Below, one piece after another: positions 9,830 through 21,419 of a stretch of 64,000 bases of DNA (its first letter is position 1; every line of letters begins with the position of its first letter). Both the position numbers and the translations under genes were made by a program. Under the pieces are notes generated by a model. It was not told the DNA's origin and did no database searches. It saw only the letters and a list, made by a program, of their open reading frames with translations. Source of the DNA: Ascaphus truei (lineage: Eukaryota > Chordata > Amphibia > Anura > Ascaphidae); the NCBI GenBank assembly GCA_036426205.1, contig WSYH01001906.1:19605-83604 (forward strand). The letters are read 5' to 3'.

Positions 9830-11380
9830 ATGTTCTCCCCGTCTAAGCAACAAGTGCGCGACTGGGTGCTGGAACTAGACGAGTCCCCCCACCATGTGCT
9901 CGCGGTGGGGGATGTGCCAGCAGGAATCCCCTGTCAAGAAGTCCTTAATCAGGTCAGATCCCTTCCCGGGTTCGCGCGAGCCCGCCAAATAGGGCGGAGA
10001 TGGAACCGCACATACCGCTGGTACATACTCCTTATGGCATCCCGTTCTGAAGTAAGGGACAATATCACCCCTGCTGCCCTACACTTTCCGGGAGCCTTGC
10101 CTCCGGGGTGTCCTGTCATTTTCTCAGAATTACCTAGGGCACTGCCGGCCCCCATACCCTATCCTGTAGCCACACCGGGACCCTCCCGCGGCCAAGGGAA
10201 ATATGACGCGTTACTCTCAGGACAGTCCTTGCTATATTCAGAGCCATTGATACCTAGGGTAATCTTCAGTCCTGGACTCCCCATGGAGACCCCTCTCCAG
10301 ACTGGGCCCCCGCCCTCCATGTCCCCTGAAAGACAGACAAGTACCAGACGTCCAACCAGTATACCCTCCCAGGCCCCTAAGTCCTTACAGGTGGACCCAG
10401 CGACGGGAGGAATCCTACCTCAGCTAATAGAAGCTCTGAGCCAGGCCTCTCATTCCCATCAATACCGCAAGCTCAAGATATTCTCTGGGAATAGACCCAC
10501 GCCGGCGGGTGAGGCAGAATTTGAGGAATGGAAAGACCACACGGAACACGTGCTCCCGGAGTGGACTTGCTCTGATACAGTAAAACAGCAACGGATTGTC
10601 GAGTGCTTACGACCTCCTGCTACGCATATGGTGCAATTTTACGATAATAAACACCCTAACGCTGACGCGGCAGCCCTGATCCAGGCCCTAACCCGGACAT
10701 ATGGGGTTCCTAAGGACGCCGTGTCATTGCTGGCCAAATTCTACTCGCTCACGCAAGTCGAAGGAGAAGAAGTGTCAGAGTTTCTTCGTCGGATCCAGTT
10801 GGCTCTATGGCCTCTGGTAAAGAAGGAGGTTATTCCGGCAGCCCAAGCTGATAGCATGCGAGTCCAGCAGCTTCTGCAGGGCACCCTGCCCATGCATCCG
10901 GTGGTGATACGAGTCAGCTGTACTCTCTCTCCAGATCAGCCTCTAGATTTCGAAGAGTTGATGGATAAAGTACTCGCTCAAGAAGGTAATCTGCGGTTGC
11001 ACCGGTCAAAGCTGCCGAGTGACTCTACGAGACAAGAAAAGTCCGCTACTTCGACCAAAGGACATCCTCAAGATGAACTAAAGAGAGCAGCGATCCAAAA
11101 GGCCAAAGAGATTGAAGGTGAGGAGGATTCCCCTGTTCACAAAACTTCTATTGCTGTACTACACTTCCCCAAGAGGGAGTCGGCGGCATCCAGGACTGGG
11201 ACCTCTCCGGGGGGTCAAGCTTGCTTCAGGTGCGGCCAAGAAGGGCACTTCGTTAAGACTTGCAAAGGGACAAGAAAGGTCAGGACTGACCCACCCAAAG
11301 CCATGACCTGCACGGCGCAGACTGAAGAAACTCCTTCTCCGTCCGAAGGCCTCACCCCGCGAGCAGTGGAGAAGCCGTAA
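9830..11380 (+). CDS. gag: Gypsy-2 Gag polyprotein, PNMA-related, intact frame
   Basis: A 516-codon frame with no breaks, starting 75 bp after the LTR. Residues about 1-110 resemble the N-terminal region of PNMA proteins (VRDWVLELDESPHHVLAVG...). A Pro/Ser-rich linker follows to about 205. Residues about 210-370 match the PNMA/gypsy capsid (YRKLKIFSGNRPTPAGEAEF, then FEEWKDHTEHVLPEW). A basic stretch leads to a CCHC zinc knuckle with C465, C468, H473 and C478. The family forms capsid-like particles that package element RNA. Vertebrate PNMA genes are known to derive from gag of such elements. The LTRs and the adjoining pol show that this copy is still part of a retrotransposon, not a domesticated gene. 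The open frame suggests youth or recent purifying selection. Confidence 0.9.
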   Translation: MFSPSKQQVRDWVLELDESPHHVLAVGDVPAGIPCQEVLNQVRSLPGFARARQIGRRWNRTYRWYILLMASRSEVRDNITPAALHFPGALPPGCPVIFSELPRALPAPIPYPVATPGPSRGQGKYDALLSGQSLLYSEPLIPRVIFSPGLPMETPLQTGPPPSMSPERQTSTRRPTSIPSQAPKSLQVDPATGGILPQLIEALSQASHSHQYRKLKIFSGNRPTPAGEAEFEEWKDHTEHVLPEWTCSDTVKQQRIVECLRPPATHMVQFYDNKHPNADAAALIQALTRTYGVPKDAVSLLAKFYSLTQVEGEEVSEFLRRIQLALWPLVKKEVIPAAQADSMRVQQLLQGTLPMHPVVIRVSCTLSPDQPLDFEELMDKVLAQEGNLRLHRSKLPSDSTRQEKSATSTKGHPQDELKRAAIQKAKEIEGEEDSPVHKTSIAVLHFPKRESAASRTGTSPGGQACFRCGQEGHFVKTCKGTRKVRTDPPKAMTCTAQTEETPSPSEGLTPRAVEKP

Positions 11381-14300
11381 CCACAGACGCCTACATTCGG
11401 GTGGGACCAGCAGCTCTTATACGCATCCTCGTGGAAGGCATTTACGCAACTGCCTTGTTGGACACCGGATCTCAGGTGACCATTGGGTATCGCTCTTTCT
11501 ATGATCAACATCTGAGTCACCTGCCATTGCAAACTGCGGACACAATGAAACTCTGGGGACTTAGTCAGGAGGCCTACCCCATTGACGGCGTGGTGAAAAT
11601 TCGGCTAGCCATACTACCATACTGCCATACTGGCAAGTCCCATCCAACGGAAGTGGAGGTGCTAATATGCCCCGAATCTCAGGAGCCTCCCAGTGCCCCA
11701 ATTATCTTGGGAACAAATACCGATGTGGTACGGGCAGTGTTCCGAGCATACTTGAAAGAGGCTTGTGAATTTCCCCTCTCGGCTCTACCCATACAACCCA
11801 GTATGAAGGAAGACGAGCCGCCGAGTCCGGATGAAGTAGAATACGGCGACTTATTCAATACTCACAATGGAGTGACCGTGATTCCCCCAGGGGGAGTAGA
11901 AGTTATGTGGGCGGAATGCTGCTATCCAGAACGAGACGAAGCCGATCAGCTCTTCTCCTTAGAGAGTGCGCCCGAAGAGGATGCCAATCGGGGTTACCGA
12001 CTTGTGCTTGAGATCCGAGAGTGGAAGGGTGAAATGCCTCTGAATGTCAAGGTATATGTTCACAACACCTCTCCCTATCCCATGCCCTTAGACTATGGGC
12101 AACGATTGGGATGGATATACGCGGTTACCTCTGTCGATATGATGTCCGCCCAAGTAGATGATGCAGCCTCCATGGAGCAGCCCACGGAAATGGCCTTTGA
12201 CTTCGGAGAATCTGCCTTGTCCGTGGCTTGGAGGGCACGGCTGACTGCCAAGTTGGAACAGCGGAAGGACATATTTTCCACGAGTGACATGGATGTGGGC
12301 TGTAGCTGAAATGCCCAACACACTATCCGGCTAAGTGACACTACTCTGTTCCGAGAAAAATCTCGTCGTATTGCCCCTCGAGATGTGGAGGATGTGCGAA
12401 ACGTGTTACGAGAGATGGAAGAAGCAGGCATTGTAACTGAATCCCGTAGCCCCTATGCCTTGCCGATCGTGGTGGTGCGAAAGAAGAATGGGTCAGTGCG
12501 ATTGTGTGTCGACTACCGGACCCTGAACAACCGTACAATTCCTGATCAGTACTCACTGCCACGAATTGAAGAAATTCTCAATGCCCTGTTGGGAAGTCAG
12601 TGGTTCAGTGTCTTGGACTTGAGGTCTGGGTACTACCAGGTGCCTATAAGTGCAGATGACCAAGAGAAGACGGCTTTCGTATGCCCTCTGGGCTTCTATC
12701 AATTCACTCGCATGCCTCAAGGTTTTTGCGGAGCCCCAGCAACGTTCCAACGGTTGATGGAAAAGACGATCGGGGACATAAACCCCCGAGAATGCATCGT
12801 TTATCTGGATGACATCATTGTTTTCGGCAAGTCGTTGGAGGAGCATGAAACGCAACTCAGGTGTTGGATCGACTGGGGCAAGAAGGCCTAAAGTTATCCT
12901 TGGATAAATGTCGATTTTGCCGTACCTCCGTGACCTACGTGGGACATATAGTATCCGCTGAAGGGATAGCCACGGATCCCGCCAAAATTGAATCAGTGAT
13001 GGAATGGCCAAGACCCGGAAACGTCATGGAGCTATGCTCCTTCCTAGGATTTTGCGGATACTACCGCCGTTTTGTAGAAGGGTATTCCAGTAGAACCAAG
13101 GTTCTTAACAATCTTCTCAAAATATACCCAGAAGATACGGGCCGACCTGCTACATGGGCCCGAGCGCCGTTCAATGACAAATGGACAGATACCTGTGAAC
13201 AAGCATTCCTTGATCTGAAGAAATGTTTAACAGAGACACCCGTTCTCGCGTACGCCGATCCTGAACTACCCTACATCCTTCATGTGGATGCAAGCCTCAA
13301 AGGGCTGGGAGCCGTACTCCATCAGAAATATCCGGCCGGTCTCCGACCAGTGGCCTATGTCAGCCGCAGTTTAACCCCCAGCGAACAGAACTATCCCGTC
13401 CATAAGCTGGAATTCCTTGCCCTCAAATGGGCGATTGTGGATAAACTCCACGATTACTTGTATGGGGTCAATTTTGAAGTGCGTACAGACAATAATCCGT
13501 TGACATACAAAATGACGACCGCCAAACTGGATGCTGCCGGCCATCGATGGTTAGCATCTCTCGCAAACTACAGATTGACCTTGAAGTACAAGCTTGGGCC
13601 GCTAAACATTGGAGCTGATGCCCTATCTAGAAGGCCCGGACTAGGAACAACCCCGGATGAGGACATTTGGGAGGAAATTCCTGGGCCAGGAATGCGAGCC
13701 CTATGCAACACCGCAGCTATAGTGGGGAATAATGTGGCCTTCTTGGAATTACATGTCGTGGATTCATTGGGATGCCAATCCAAGGCTCTACCTGCTGCCT
13801 ACTGTGATCCTGATGGGCTGAACGTCACCCCAGATAAAATTATCTCGTGGAAAGATATGATACAATATCAAATAAGGGACGCAGTAGTGGGCCTTATCCG
13901 CCAAGTCGTGCAGAAAAACAAACTGGATATGCTGAAGCGTGCTCCAAGCGACGTGGTGGCGATTCTCATGCGGGAAGCTGACAAATTTCAGCTGGACAAC
14001 GGCCTACTCTATCGGGTGGTACAGTACCATGACCATCCCGAAAGGAAGCAATTGGTCCTACCCCGAAATCTACAATATATGGTCCTGAAAGCCTTACACG
14101 ATGAACATGGCCATCTGGGTGTAGAAAAGACTTTTGGGTTGGTGCGTGATCGGTTCTTCTGGCCACGGATTTGTGAATCAGTGGAGCGACACTGTCGTTG
14201 GTGCTACCGATGTATCCAGCGCAAGACCCTCCCAACCAGAGCCACCCCCATGGCTCATCTGAAAAGTTTGGGTCCCATGGACTTGGTGTGCATGGACTTT

Positions 14301-15587
14301 CTGTGTATTGAACCTGACACCCGAGGCATCAGTAACGTATTGGTCATCACCGATCACTATACTCGCTACGCTCAGGCCTTCCCCAAAAAAGACCAGAAAG
14401 CCATCACGGTAGCTAAAGTCCTATGGGAACGGTACTTTATTCATTACGGGTTGCCAAACCGTCTGCACTCGGATCAAGGTAGGGACTTCGAAAGCAACAT
14501 CATTAAAGAACTGCTTAAGCTACTAACCATTTCTAAGTCTCGAACCACACCATACCACCCAGAGGGGGACGCCTTACCGGAGAGATTCAACCGGACTCTC
14601 CTGGACATGCTCGGCACGTTAAAAGGATCTCAGAAGAGAGAATGGAGCAAACATGTGGAATCTTTGGTGCATGCCTACAATTGCACCCGCCATGAGTCCA
14701 CGGGGTTCACTCCTTATTTCTTGATGTTCGGGCGAGAAGCGAGACTTCCAGTGGATATACGTCTACGGGTATCTACCGATGGGGTACCAAACATGACGCA
14801 CTTCCGATACGTACAAAGGCTACAAGACAGTCTGCAAAACGCCTACCAGTTAGCCGAGAAAGCTTCTGCTCGTTTGAACGCTAATAACAAAAGACGTTAT
14901 GATCATAAGGTCCGCCATCGGGAGATTCGTCCTGGCGATGCCGTTCTACTCCGAAACCTAGGAGTCCCCGGCAAACATAAACTGGCTGATCGCTGGCGTG
15001 ACGGAGTCTATGAAGTCGAATCACAAATGCCAGGGCTCCCAGTATATCGTATAAAAGACAGTGATGGCTGGGTAAAAAGCTGGCATCGAAATCATCTCCT
15101 TCCTATTCCACAAATGGAGGAAGGAGATACAGAGATAACGAATACATCTTTAGATGGAGAGTTAGAACCAGTAGAAGCTAATGAGGAAACTAGTCCGGTC
15201 AGAATGGAGAGCACCTCTCAAAGGGAACCACAACACTCCGCGGCACCTCCCGGCGGAGCTACGGGTAAAGGGCCTCAACAAACAACTTTTCATAAAGGAA
15301 CTCCAATGAGTAGACCCCTGGATCCTCGAAGCCCATGCTTCATGCCCCAAACAGACTTTTCAGAGACATTTATACTCTCAATGGGAGAGGCTGAGCCTCA
15401 GGACTATGCACATTACTCTCCAGAAGAAGTAGAGCCAGAGCTTCGCAGAAGCCAAAGAATGAGGCACCCTCCCAATCGGTTAGCTTACGATTCAGTTGGG
15501 GCGCCCCACTATGAGGCTCAGCAGTGGTCTCGGGCCAAGATACAGGCCATTATTTTGATGTTCACGCAATTGTGTAATCTCATGTAG
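11326..15587 (+). pseudogene. pol: Gypsy-2 Pol polyprotein, near-intact (one stop, one frameshift)
   Basis: The pol frame opens at 11326, overlaps the gag end in the -1 frame and so would be made by -1 frameshifting. I see no classic heptamer. Domains in order: protease with LLDTGSQ (about 11455); RT with YLDD at 12802-12813; RNase H with HVDASLKGLGAVL (about 13280); integrase HHCC (about 14098-14225), the first catalytic Asp in CMDFL (about 14290), HSDQGRDF (about 14467) and PERFNRTL (about 14577). A C-terminal tail of about 150 residues is polar. Lesions: an in-frame TGA at 12307-12309 between protease and RT, and a one-base loss near 12860-12866 just after YLDD. All catalytic residues I looked for are present. 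Confidence 0.9.
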
Positions 15588-15691
15588 ATCATTGCACGGT
15601 GTTAAGTTATATATTTGTACTGCATTTTTTTTATTATATAATTTCTGTACATGGTTATGGTTGCTACCAAAGCGAGGTCGTTGGGATTTTA

Positions 15692-15703
15692 CCAGGGGGA
15701 GTG
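15692..15703 (+). promoter_or_regulatory. Gypsy-2 polypurine tract
   Basis: ccagggggagtg directly precedes the 3' LTR. The same text, ccagggggaaag, precedes the 3' LTR at 62270. Confidence 0.75.
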
Positions 15704-17064
15704 TGTAGCCTGGGTCCCCTCCGGCTCCCTGAGACCCCCTCCTTTGCCTCAGCGCGGTTGCGGGTGCCGCCGGAGCCAGCGACAGACCCGCCGGCTGTTT
15801 CCAAAGGTGGGGGCCGGAGCAGGGAGCGTTCTGAGCCTCAGGAGGCTCGGCGGCGCACCCGGCTAGCGGGGGCCGCCATGATGGTTTGCGCGCGCGTGCG
15901 CAGTAGTCGCACATGCACAGTGAAGTGCGGGAGTTGCAGCGACCATTCCAAAGTCACGCATGCGCAGTGCAATCGCGCACGCGGCCCCAATGTTACCGCA
16001 GCCTCCACGGGACTACAACTCCCATGAGGCCTAGGGAGGAAAGCCCCAGGTGACCCAGAACAGCCAATAGGGCTCAAGGATTCTCGGCAGTTGCTCTGAG
16101 ATACATTTGGCAGTTGGCAGTTGGAGCAGGGAGCTAGTGAGTGAGGGTGCAGGGGAGCAGTAGCCCCTTGCACTATGCCAGATAACCCCCCCAAAGGCCC
16201 CAGATAATGGTTACCCTTGCCCCAGTTTGTTGGTTGCTTCAGGGACAGGCCTTATAGAAGGAGATCTGCCCCTTTAGCTATTTGGTTAAGTAAAGATACG
16301 CTCTGTGGCGCGCAGCCTGATTTCTGGGTCTGGGCTCAGATCCCTCTATATATACAGACTATCTTACCAGAGACTAATATATATATATAGACTATCTTCA
16401 CGGAGGCCACGCTAAGCAGCGACTGCGGCCTGCCAGCTGCAGATGGATCCCCTCCAAGGTACAGACGTTGCGGAGCCGCGGTGATATTATCCACGCTGGA
16501 ATTCACCCCACGCGTAGGAGGACATCACGTCGGATCCGGCGGATCCAAACCCAGTTGAATAGCGGCACCCGTGGGCTGGAGCCCCGGGCAGGTACCTTTA
16601 GTAGTGCACTAACACTTAAAGGGATAGCGCTATCTCCAACACATTGAGTGGGTGTGGACATAAAGGGACATCAGGGGATTGGTGCCCAGCACCCAAGTAC
16701 TTTGGAGGGAATGTTTATGGTGATGTGTGCACCCAGTGCACTTCTATGTGTATGACTATATGCATTATTCTGTGAGGTACAGGTACCGAAGTTATTAGTA
16801 TTAGCAATAGTAAACAGTTATTAGCATACACTGTGTGCGTGTTTTATTATTGTGGTTCCTGTAAGAGGACCATCCCACTAAGGTGGGAGCCCTTACAGGT
16901 GGAGGTGCTGTGTTCAACGAATGATCAGGTAACCCCAGGCTCCCAGTGGCGGAGGTTCAGGCCTTCTGTGAGCCTATCAGGTAACGCACCACACCCGGTA
17001 ACACAATTGTATTTCCCCACATGGTCCCCATCTGCGATTGGGGAGTGGTGGGGAAAGGTGTACT
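15704..17064 (+). repeat. Gypsy-2 3' LTR
   Basis: Matches 8387-9755 up to the last 10 bases, where ...ggggaaaggtgtac replaces ...ggggaagctgttaca. The right boundary is therefore uncertain by a few bases. Confidence 0.88.
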
Positions 17065-17756
17065 TCATATATCTTAATTATACTATCTATAATATACTAT
17101 ATCTATATCTATCTCTATTAATATATATTTATATATCTAGATCTACTATATAGCTCCTCCCATAACCACCCGTCCCGTTCCAGCCGTCGTAAGAGCGTTG
17201 GATAAGCCGTTTTGGCGTTGAATAAATGAACATAGGTATGCATTGCATAGCGTTGGATAAGCCATTCGTTTTATACGAAGTGTTGTAAACGAGGACTGCC
17301 TGTAACGAGGCACTGACAATATAGATATGGAGTTAAACAGAATGGGGATTATGTACAATCTGCTTTGATCTTTTTGATGTGAAACGTCTTTGCTACCACA
17401 ACCTACATTCTCATTGGACTAAAACTCCTTCAAGGAGATGAAAATGCGTCACAATCAGGCGCGCGCCCCCCACTGGCTCAAAATTCTCACATCGCTCAGT
17501 CTTCATGCAGACGAAAATGTGATCAGGCGAGCAAACAGTACTTTTATACCAAACATACCATAGTACCAGTACTTTTATACTCAAACTTGCCACAGTACCA
17601 GTACTTTTATAACCCTGCCTTTCACCATTATCACCCTGCATACAGTGCTTCCACTGCAGCAAGGGATTCTGGGAAATGACATGCAAATGAGCACACCATG
17701 CCACCTTTTGTCTGAAATCAATTTTTACATGGAACCCCTATAAGATATATATCTAT
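17065..17756. other. TA-rich tract, then unclassified repeat-like sequence
   Basis: 17065-17150 is TA-rich. From 17151 the phrase gttggataagcc recurs (about 17198 and 17253), and a gtacttttata unit occurs three times (about 17528-17612). A segment with agggattctgggaaatgac (about 17664) looks like dispersed-repeat text. No coding signal. Confidence 0.5.
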
Positions 17757-19570
17757 GTAGCTCCCTTTGGATTTCCCCAGGGCCCCGTGGTCTTGTTTAC
17801 ATCCATTATGGGGGTGGGGGAGAGGGGTAGTGTTGCGGCAGCTGGTGGCGGGCGACCCGGCTGTCGGAGGCTCCCTCCACAGGGCGCCGCCATATTGAAA
17901 ATGTTGTGCATGCGTAGGAGACTCACGCATGCGCAGTGATAGCGCAAGAGCGGCAGCTATTGCAGCACAGGGCTCTGAGGAGAACAACAGCCCCCATGAT
18001 TCATAGGGGCAAGGAGCACATGTCACGCATGAGCCAATGGTATTCTCTGCATCAGGGAACAGATACATTTGGCAGGCCAGGGACCACGCCAGTTGGAAGA
18101 GGGACCTCTGAGGAGCAGGTAGTATCTAGGGAACAGTGGTCTCCTGGACTAGGCCAGATATCCCCCCCAGCTAGGCCCTGACTCACTGTAGCTTGTGGCT
18201 GCTGTAGGGAAAGCCCATAGCCAGGGACCTTTCCCAAGTAGCCGCATATAGTCAGGTACAGCACCGGTGAGACGCCACACGGTGACTGCGGCCTGTGGCC
18301 CGGGACCAGACCAGTGATGCGGTAAAGACGGTAGGATGATATTATCCACGCTGGAATTCACCCACACGTGGAGACGGACGCCCTCGTGGACGACAATGTT
18401 GGATCAGACCTGTGTTTCCCAATTAAAATTTAGTCGTGGAACACTTTTATATTTTGTAAAACAGAATGGAACCCCTTAAATATTTTTAGCGTAGCACATG
18501 AAAAAACAAACAATAAAGAAATGAGCCGAAGGCAAGAACATTTTTGGTTCAAGATCATTTTTAAAAGACCCCACTGCCCCAGTACATTTTTAAAATACAT
18601 ATCTCCCCCAGCACCCCTCAACATAATCATATTTCTCCCCTGCACCCCTCATCATCCTCATATACCCCCCCCCCTGCATCTCACACCCCTCGCCACCATG
18701 GATCTCTCCACCCACCCTCCACCACCATGGCTTTACCCCCCTATATGCCTACCTAGTATCCTTCCCTGTGGTTGCCGGCGGCAGGGGGGCAAAGGAGGCG
18801 GGTCAAGAAAAGGAGGCGGCAAGGCAGGAGGAGGAGGCGGCGGTGCAAGAGGCAGCGGGGCAAGAGGAGGAGGAGGCGGTGGGGCAGAAGGAGGAGGCGG
18901 CAGTGGGGGGGGAAAGGAGAGGCGGCAGGGCAGGAGGAGGAGGTGGCAGTGGGGTGGGGGGAGGAGGCGGCGGGGCAGGAGGAGGAAGCAGTGGGGGGTG
19001 AGGATGCGGCGGGGAAAAAGGAGGAGGTGTACGTGGGAGGGAGGGAGGAGGGGCAGGAGGTGGCCAGGGCTGTCAGGGCTGCACACACACGCACACGCTC
19101 TAGGAGGCACCGGAAGTGCCGCACTGCTAGAGCACGATTTTGCAGTCCTGACCGGAGAGCGGGCTGGGGGGTGTGTGGAGGAGAGCCATGGTGGAACCCC
19201 TGGGACTGCTCGGCGTAACCCCATTTGGATTACTCTGACGGATCCTCTTTGTTATTCTGCAATACCGGGGTTTTGGAGCCCCAGGCAGCTACCTAACCAA
19301 TTGCACCAACACTCCATGGGATAGCGCTATCTCCAACACTTTGGCTGGGCCTTGACATTGGAAAAGGGACATCAGGGAATTGGTGCCTGGCACCCAATGT
19401 GCTCTGGGGACACTCACTGTTGGTGTCAGGTTGGGGGCTATATTACTGTGGGGTACAGGGTACCAATATTATTGTGTGTAGTAAAGGTTGTTAGTATATA
19501 TTTGTGTGCATGCATCATTAGTATTGTTCCTGTAAGAAGATTATCCTACCCCAGGTGGAGGCGCTGTCAC
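17757..19570 (+). repeat. LTR of a gypsy-2-related family, split by an insertion
   Basis: Blocks shared with the gypsy-2 LTR flank an unrelated middle. Left: gatattatccacgctggaat near 18341. Right: gggatagcgctatctccaac near 19319, and aggtggaggcgctgt near 19554. The inserted middle runs from about 18405 to 19225. Sequence ttggatca near 18404 and ttggatta near 19226 could be an 8 bp target duplication with one change. No matching pol follows on the plus strand; an inverted integrase fragment follows instead. Confidence 0.65.
18768..19075. repeat. GGA/GGC-rich minisatellite
   Basis: Repeats of gcaggaggaggaggcggcggtgg-type units within the insertion that splits the LTR. All three frames are open here, giving long Gly/Arg-rich frames on plus and Pro-rich frames on minus. 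These are compositional, not genes. Confidence 0.85.
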
Positions 19571-19574
19571 CCGA

Positions 19575-20562
19575 CAAATCAGTGTCTTTGATGCGATAGA
19601 CCGGGAGGCCAGGCATCTGAGACTCTATTTCATACACCCCATCTCTCCATCGGTCAGCTAACTTGTGTTTTCCCGGGACTCCCAGATTTCTAAGCAACAC
19701 AGCGTCCCCAGGATGGAGTTCCCGATATTTGACCTTATGGTCGTATCGTCTTTTATTTCCAGCGTTCAACTTAGCTGTAGCCTTCTCAGCTTGTTGATAG
19801 GCCTGCTGTAAACTGTCTTTAAGTCTTTGCACGTATTTGAAATGGGTAGCATTGTGTATCCCATCCTTCGAGACTCTAAGACGTACATCCACTGGCAGTC
19901 TCGCCTCTCGCCCAAACATGAGGAAGTATGGGGAGAATCCCGTTGACTCGTGCCTGGTGCAATTGTACACATGCACCAGGGCCTCCACGTGTCGATTCCA
20001 TTCAGTTTTCTGAGCACTCTGTAGTGTTCCGAGCATGTCCAGTAAGGTTCAATTAAAGCACTCGGGCAGTGCATCTCCTTCGGGGTGGTACGGGGTCATT
20101 CGAGACTTGGTGATGTTCAGCATTTTGAGTAGTTCTCTGATCAAGGTGCTCTCAAAGTCTCGCCCTTGGTCGGAGTGAAGGTGGTTGGGGAGACCATAGT
20201 GCACAAAGTACTTCTCCCACAATATTTTTGCAACTGTGATGGCTTTCTGATCTTTCATGGGGAAGGCCTGGGCATACCGGGTGTAATGGTCCGTGATGAC
20301 CAACACGTTGCATATTCACCAGCTATCAGGCTCAATGCACAGAAAATCCATACACACAAGGTCCATGGGTCCAGAACTTTTTAGATGGCCCATGGGGGCT
20401 GCTCAGGTAGGCAGGGTCTTGCACTCTATACACCTGGTACAGTGGCGACAATGGCGCTCAACGGTCTCTCGCATTTTGGGCCAGAAAAAGCGATCTCGAA
20501 CCAACCCAAAGGTCTTTTCTATCCCAAGATGTCCATGATCATCATGTAGGGACCTCAACACT
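19575..20562 (-). pseudogene. Gypsy integrase fragment, inverted
   Basis: The minus strand encodes a close relative of the gypsy-2 integrase: an HHCC-like domain (about 20400-20550), VITDHYTRYAQAF (about 20270-20300), HSDQGRDFES (about 20150) and the PGDAVLLRNLGVPGK tail (about 19670-19715). A stop falls in the catalytic helix just after the Glu (about 20047), and the H2C2-to-core linker is broken near 20330. Both ends are cut. The left end abuts the plus-strand LTR fragment, pointing to rearrangement between related elements. Confidence 0.85.
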
Positions 20563-20575
20563 AGGTATTGTAAGT

Positions 20576-21231
20576 TCAATGTATTACTTCCTGGTAAAAT
20601 ATTTTATAAATAAATAAAATAAATAAGACCCCGGAGCAGATTGCCAACTTCGTCTCATCGGACGTGTAGTCTTCCGGAGAGGGCAGCCGGGGTGGGGGCA
20701 TTCCATGAGTCCGCTGGGACCAGTGCTGGGCAGGAACCAGTCTTGCGAAGATGGAGGAGCTCAGCAGGTGCCTGGACCGGACCGGAGAGGGGACGCCAGA
20801 CAGGAGCCGCTTCCACTGGAGGTAAGTGCTTGAGGGAGGTAAATAAGGAGCCAGCAGAGGATGGTTTGGTGGGCTCTGGGGGGGGGGGAATGGGGGGAGG
20901 GCATGGAGGGGGGTGGGGAGAGAGAGGGGGGAGGGAGGAGCGGTTTGGGAAGGGGGGTGGTAAAGAAAAAGAAAAAAAAGGGGGGGTAAGAGGGGCGAGC
21001 GAGGCTGAGGGGGAGGGGTGGCTAGGGGGCACGAGGATTAGTTTAGGGGGGGTGATTTTCATAGAAGGGATCTGTCGTTAGGGGGTTCAGGATCTGGTCC
21101 GGGTGTTAGAGGTTGTCCAGAGATAGCCTGCCCTCGGGCACGGTGGAGAGGGGAAGACAGGGTGCAGGATCCGCGGTACATTGGCCATCTTTCGGGAGCT
21201 GAGGGACATCGGGTGGGTGTTGGTCGTCGAC
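20576..21231. repeat. 656 bp repeat, copy 1
   Basis: Same length and more than 99% identical to 53558-54213 in the same orientation (about five substitutions by eye). It begins tcaatgtattacttcctggt with an AT-rich tail, and continues as a G/A-rich sequence. If read on the minus strand, the AT-rich part would be a 3' tail, as in a retroposed repeat. Open frames across it are low-complexity. Confidence 0.85.
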
Positions 21232-21419
21232 CACGGCCTGTTAACATGAATTAGTTCCTCTTTTTATGCCTATGTAACCTGTCCCAATATCCTGCCACTT
21301 CTCAGCAAAACAATCTTTTATTTCTAAGACAAGAAAAGCCAGGATTTTAACAATATGCTCTAAGCTATACTAGGCCTTATAATGATACTATGTATATATG
21401 TACCTGTGACCTGTATTCA

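Larger units (their letters stand above)
8387..17064 (+). mobile_element. Gypsy-2: young Ty3/gypsy LTR retrotransposon with PNMA-type gag
   Basis: An 8.7 kb element with LTRs of 1.37 kb that look about 97-98% alike by eye. A primer site follows the 5' LTR and a purine tract precedes the 3' LTR. Gag is fully open. Pol lies in the -1 frame relative to gag and has two visible disabling changes. Domain order is protease, RT, RNase H, integrase, the usual Ty3/gypsy order, unlike gypsy-1 next door. It sits in TA/TG simple sequence. Related LTRs occur at 17.76-19.57, about 51.9-52.8 and 58.3-59.8 kb. Confidence 0.93.

Noticed and set aside
9830..11380. A host PNMA-like gene
   Set aside because: The frame sits between a 5' LTR with primer site and a pol frame, so it is element gag, not a domesticated host gene.
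18521..19324. Long Gly/Arg-rich frame and Pro-rich antisense frames
   Set aside because: They arise from a stop-free GGA/GGC minisatellite open in all frames on both strands.
20641..21081. 146-codon frame in the 656 bp repeat, also at 53623-54108
   Set aside because: Gly/Glu-rich, driven by G/A-rich sequence; present in both repeat copies and without any domain.
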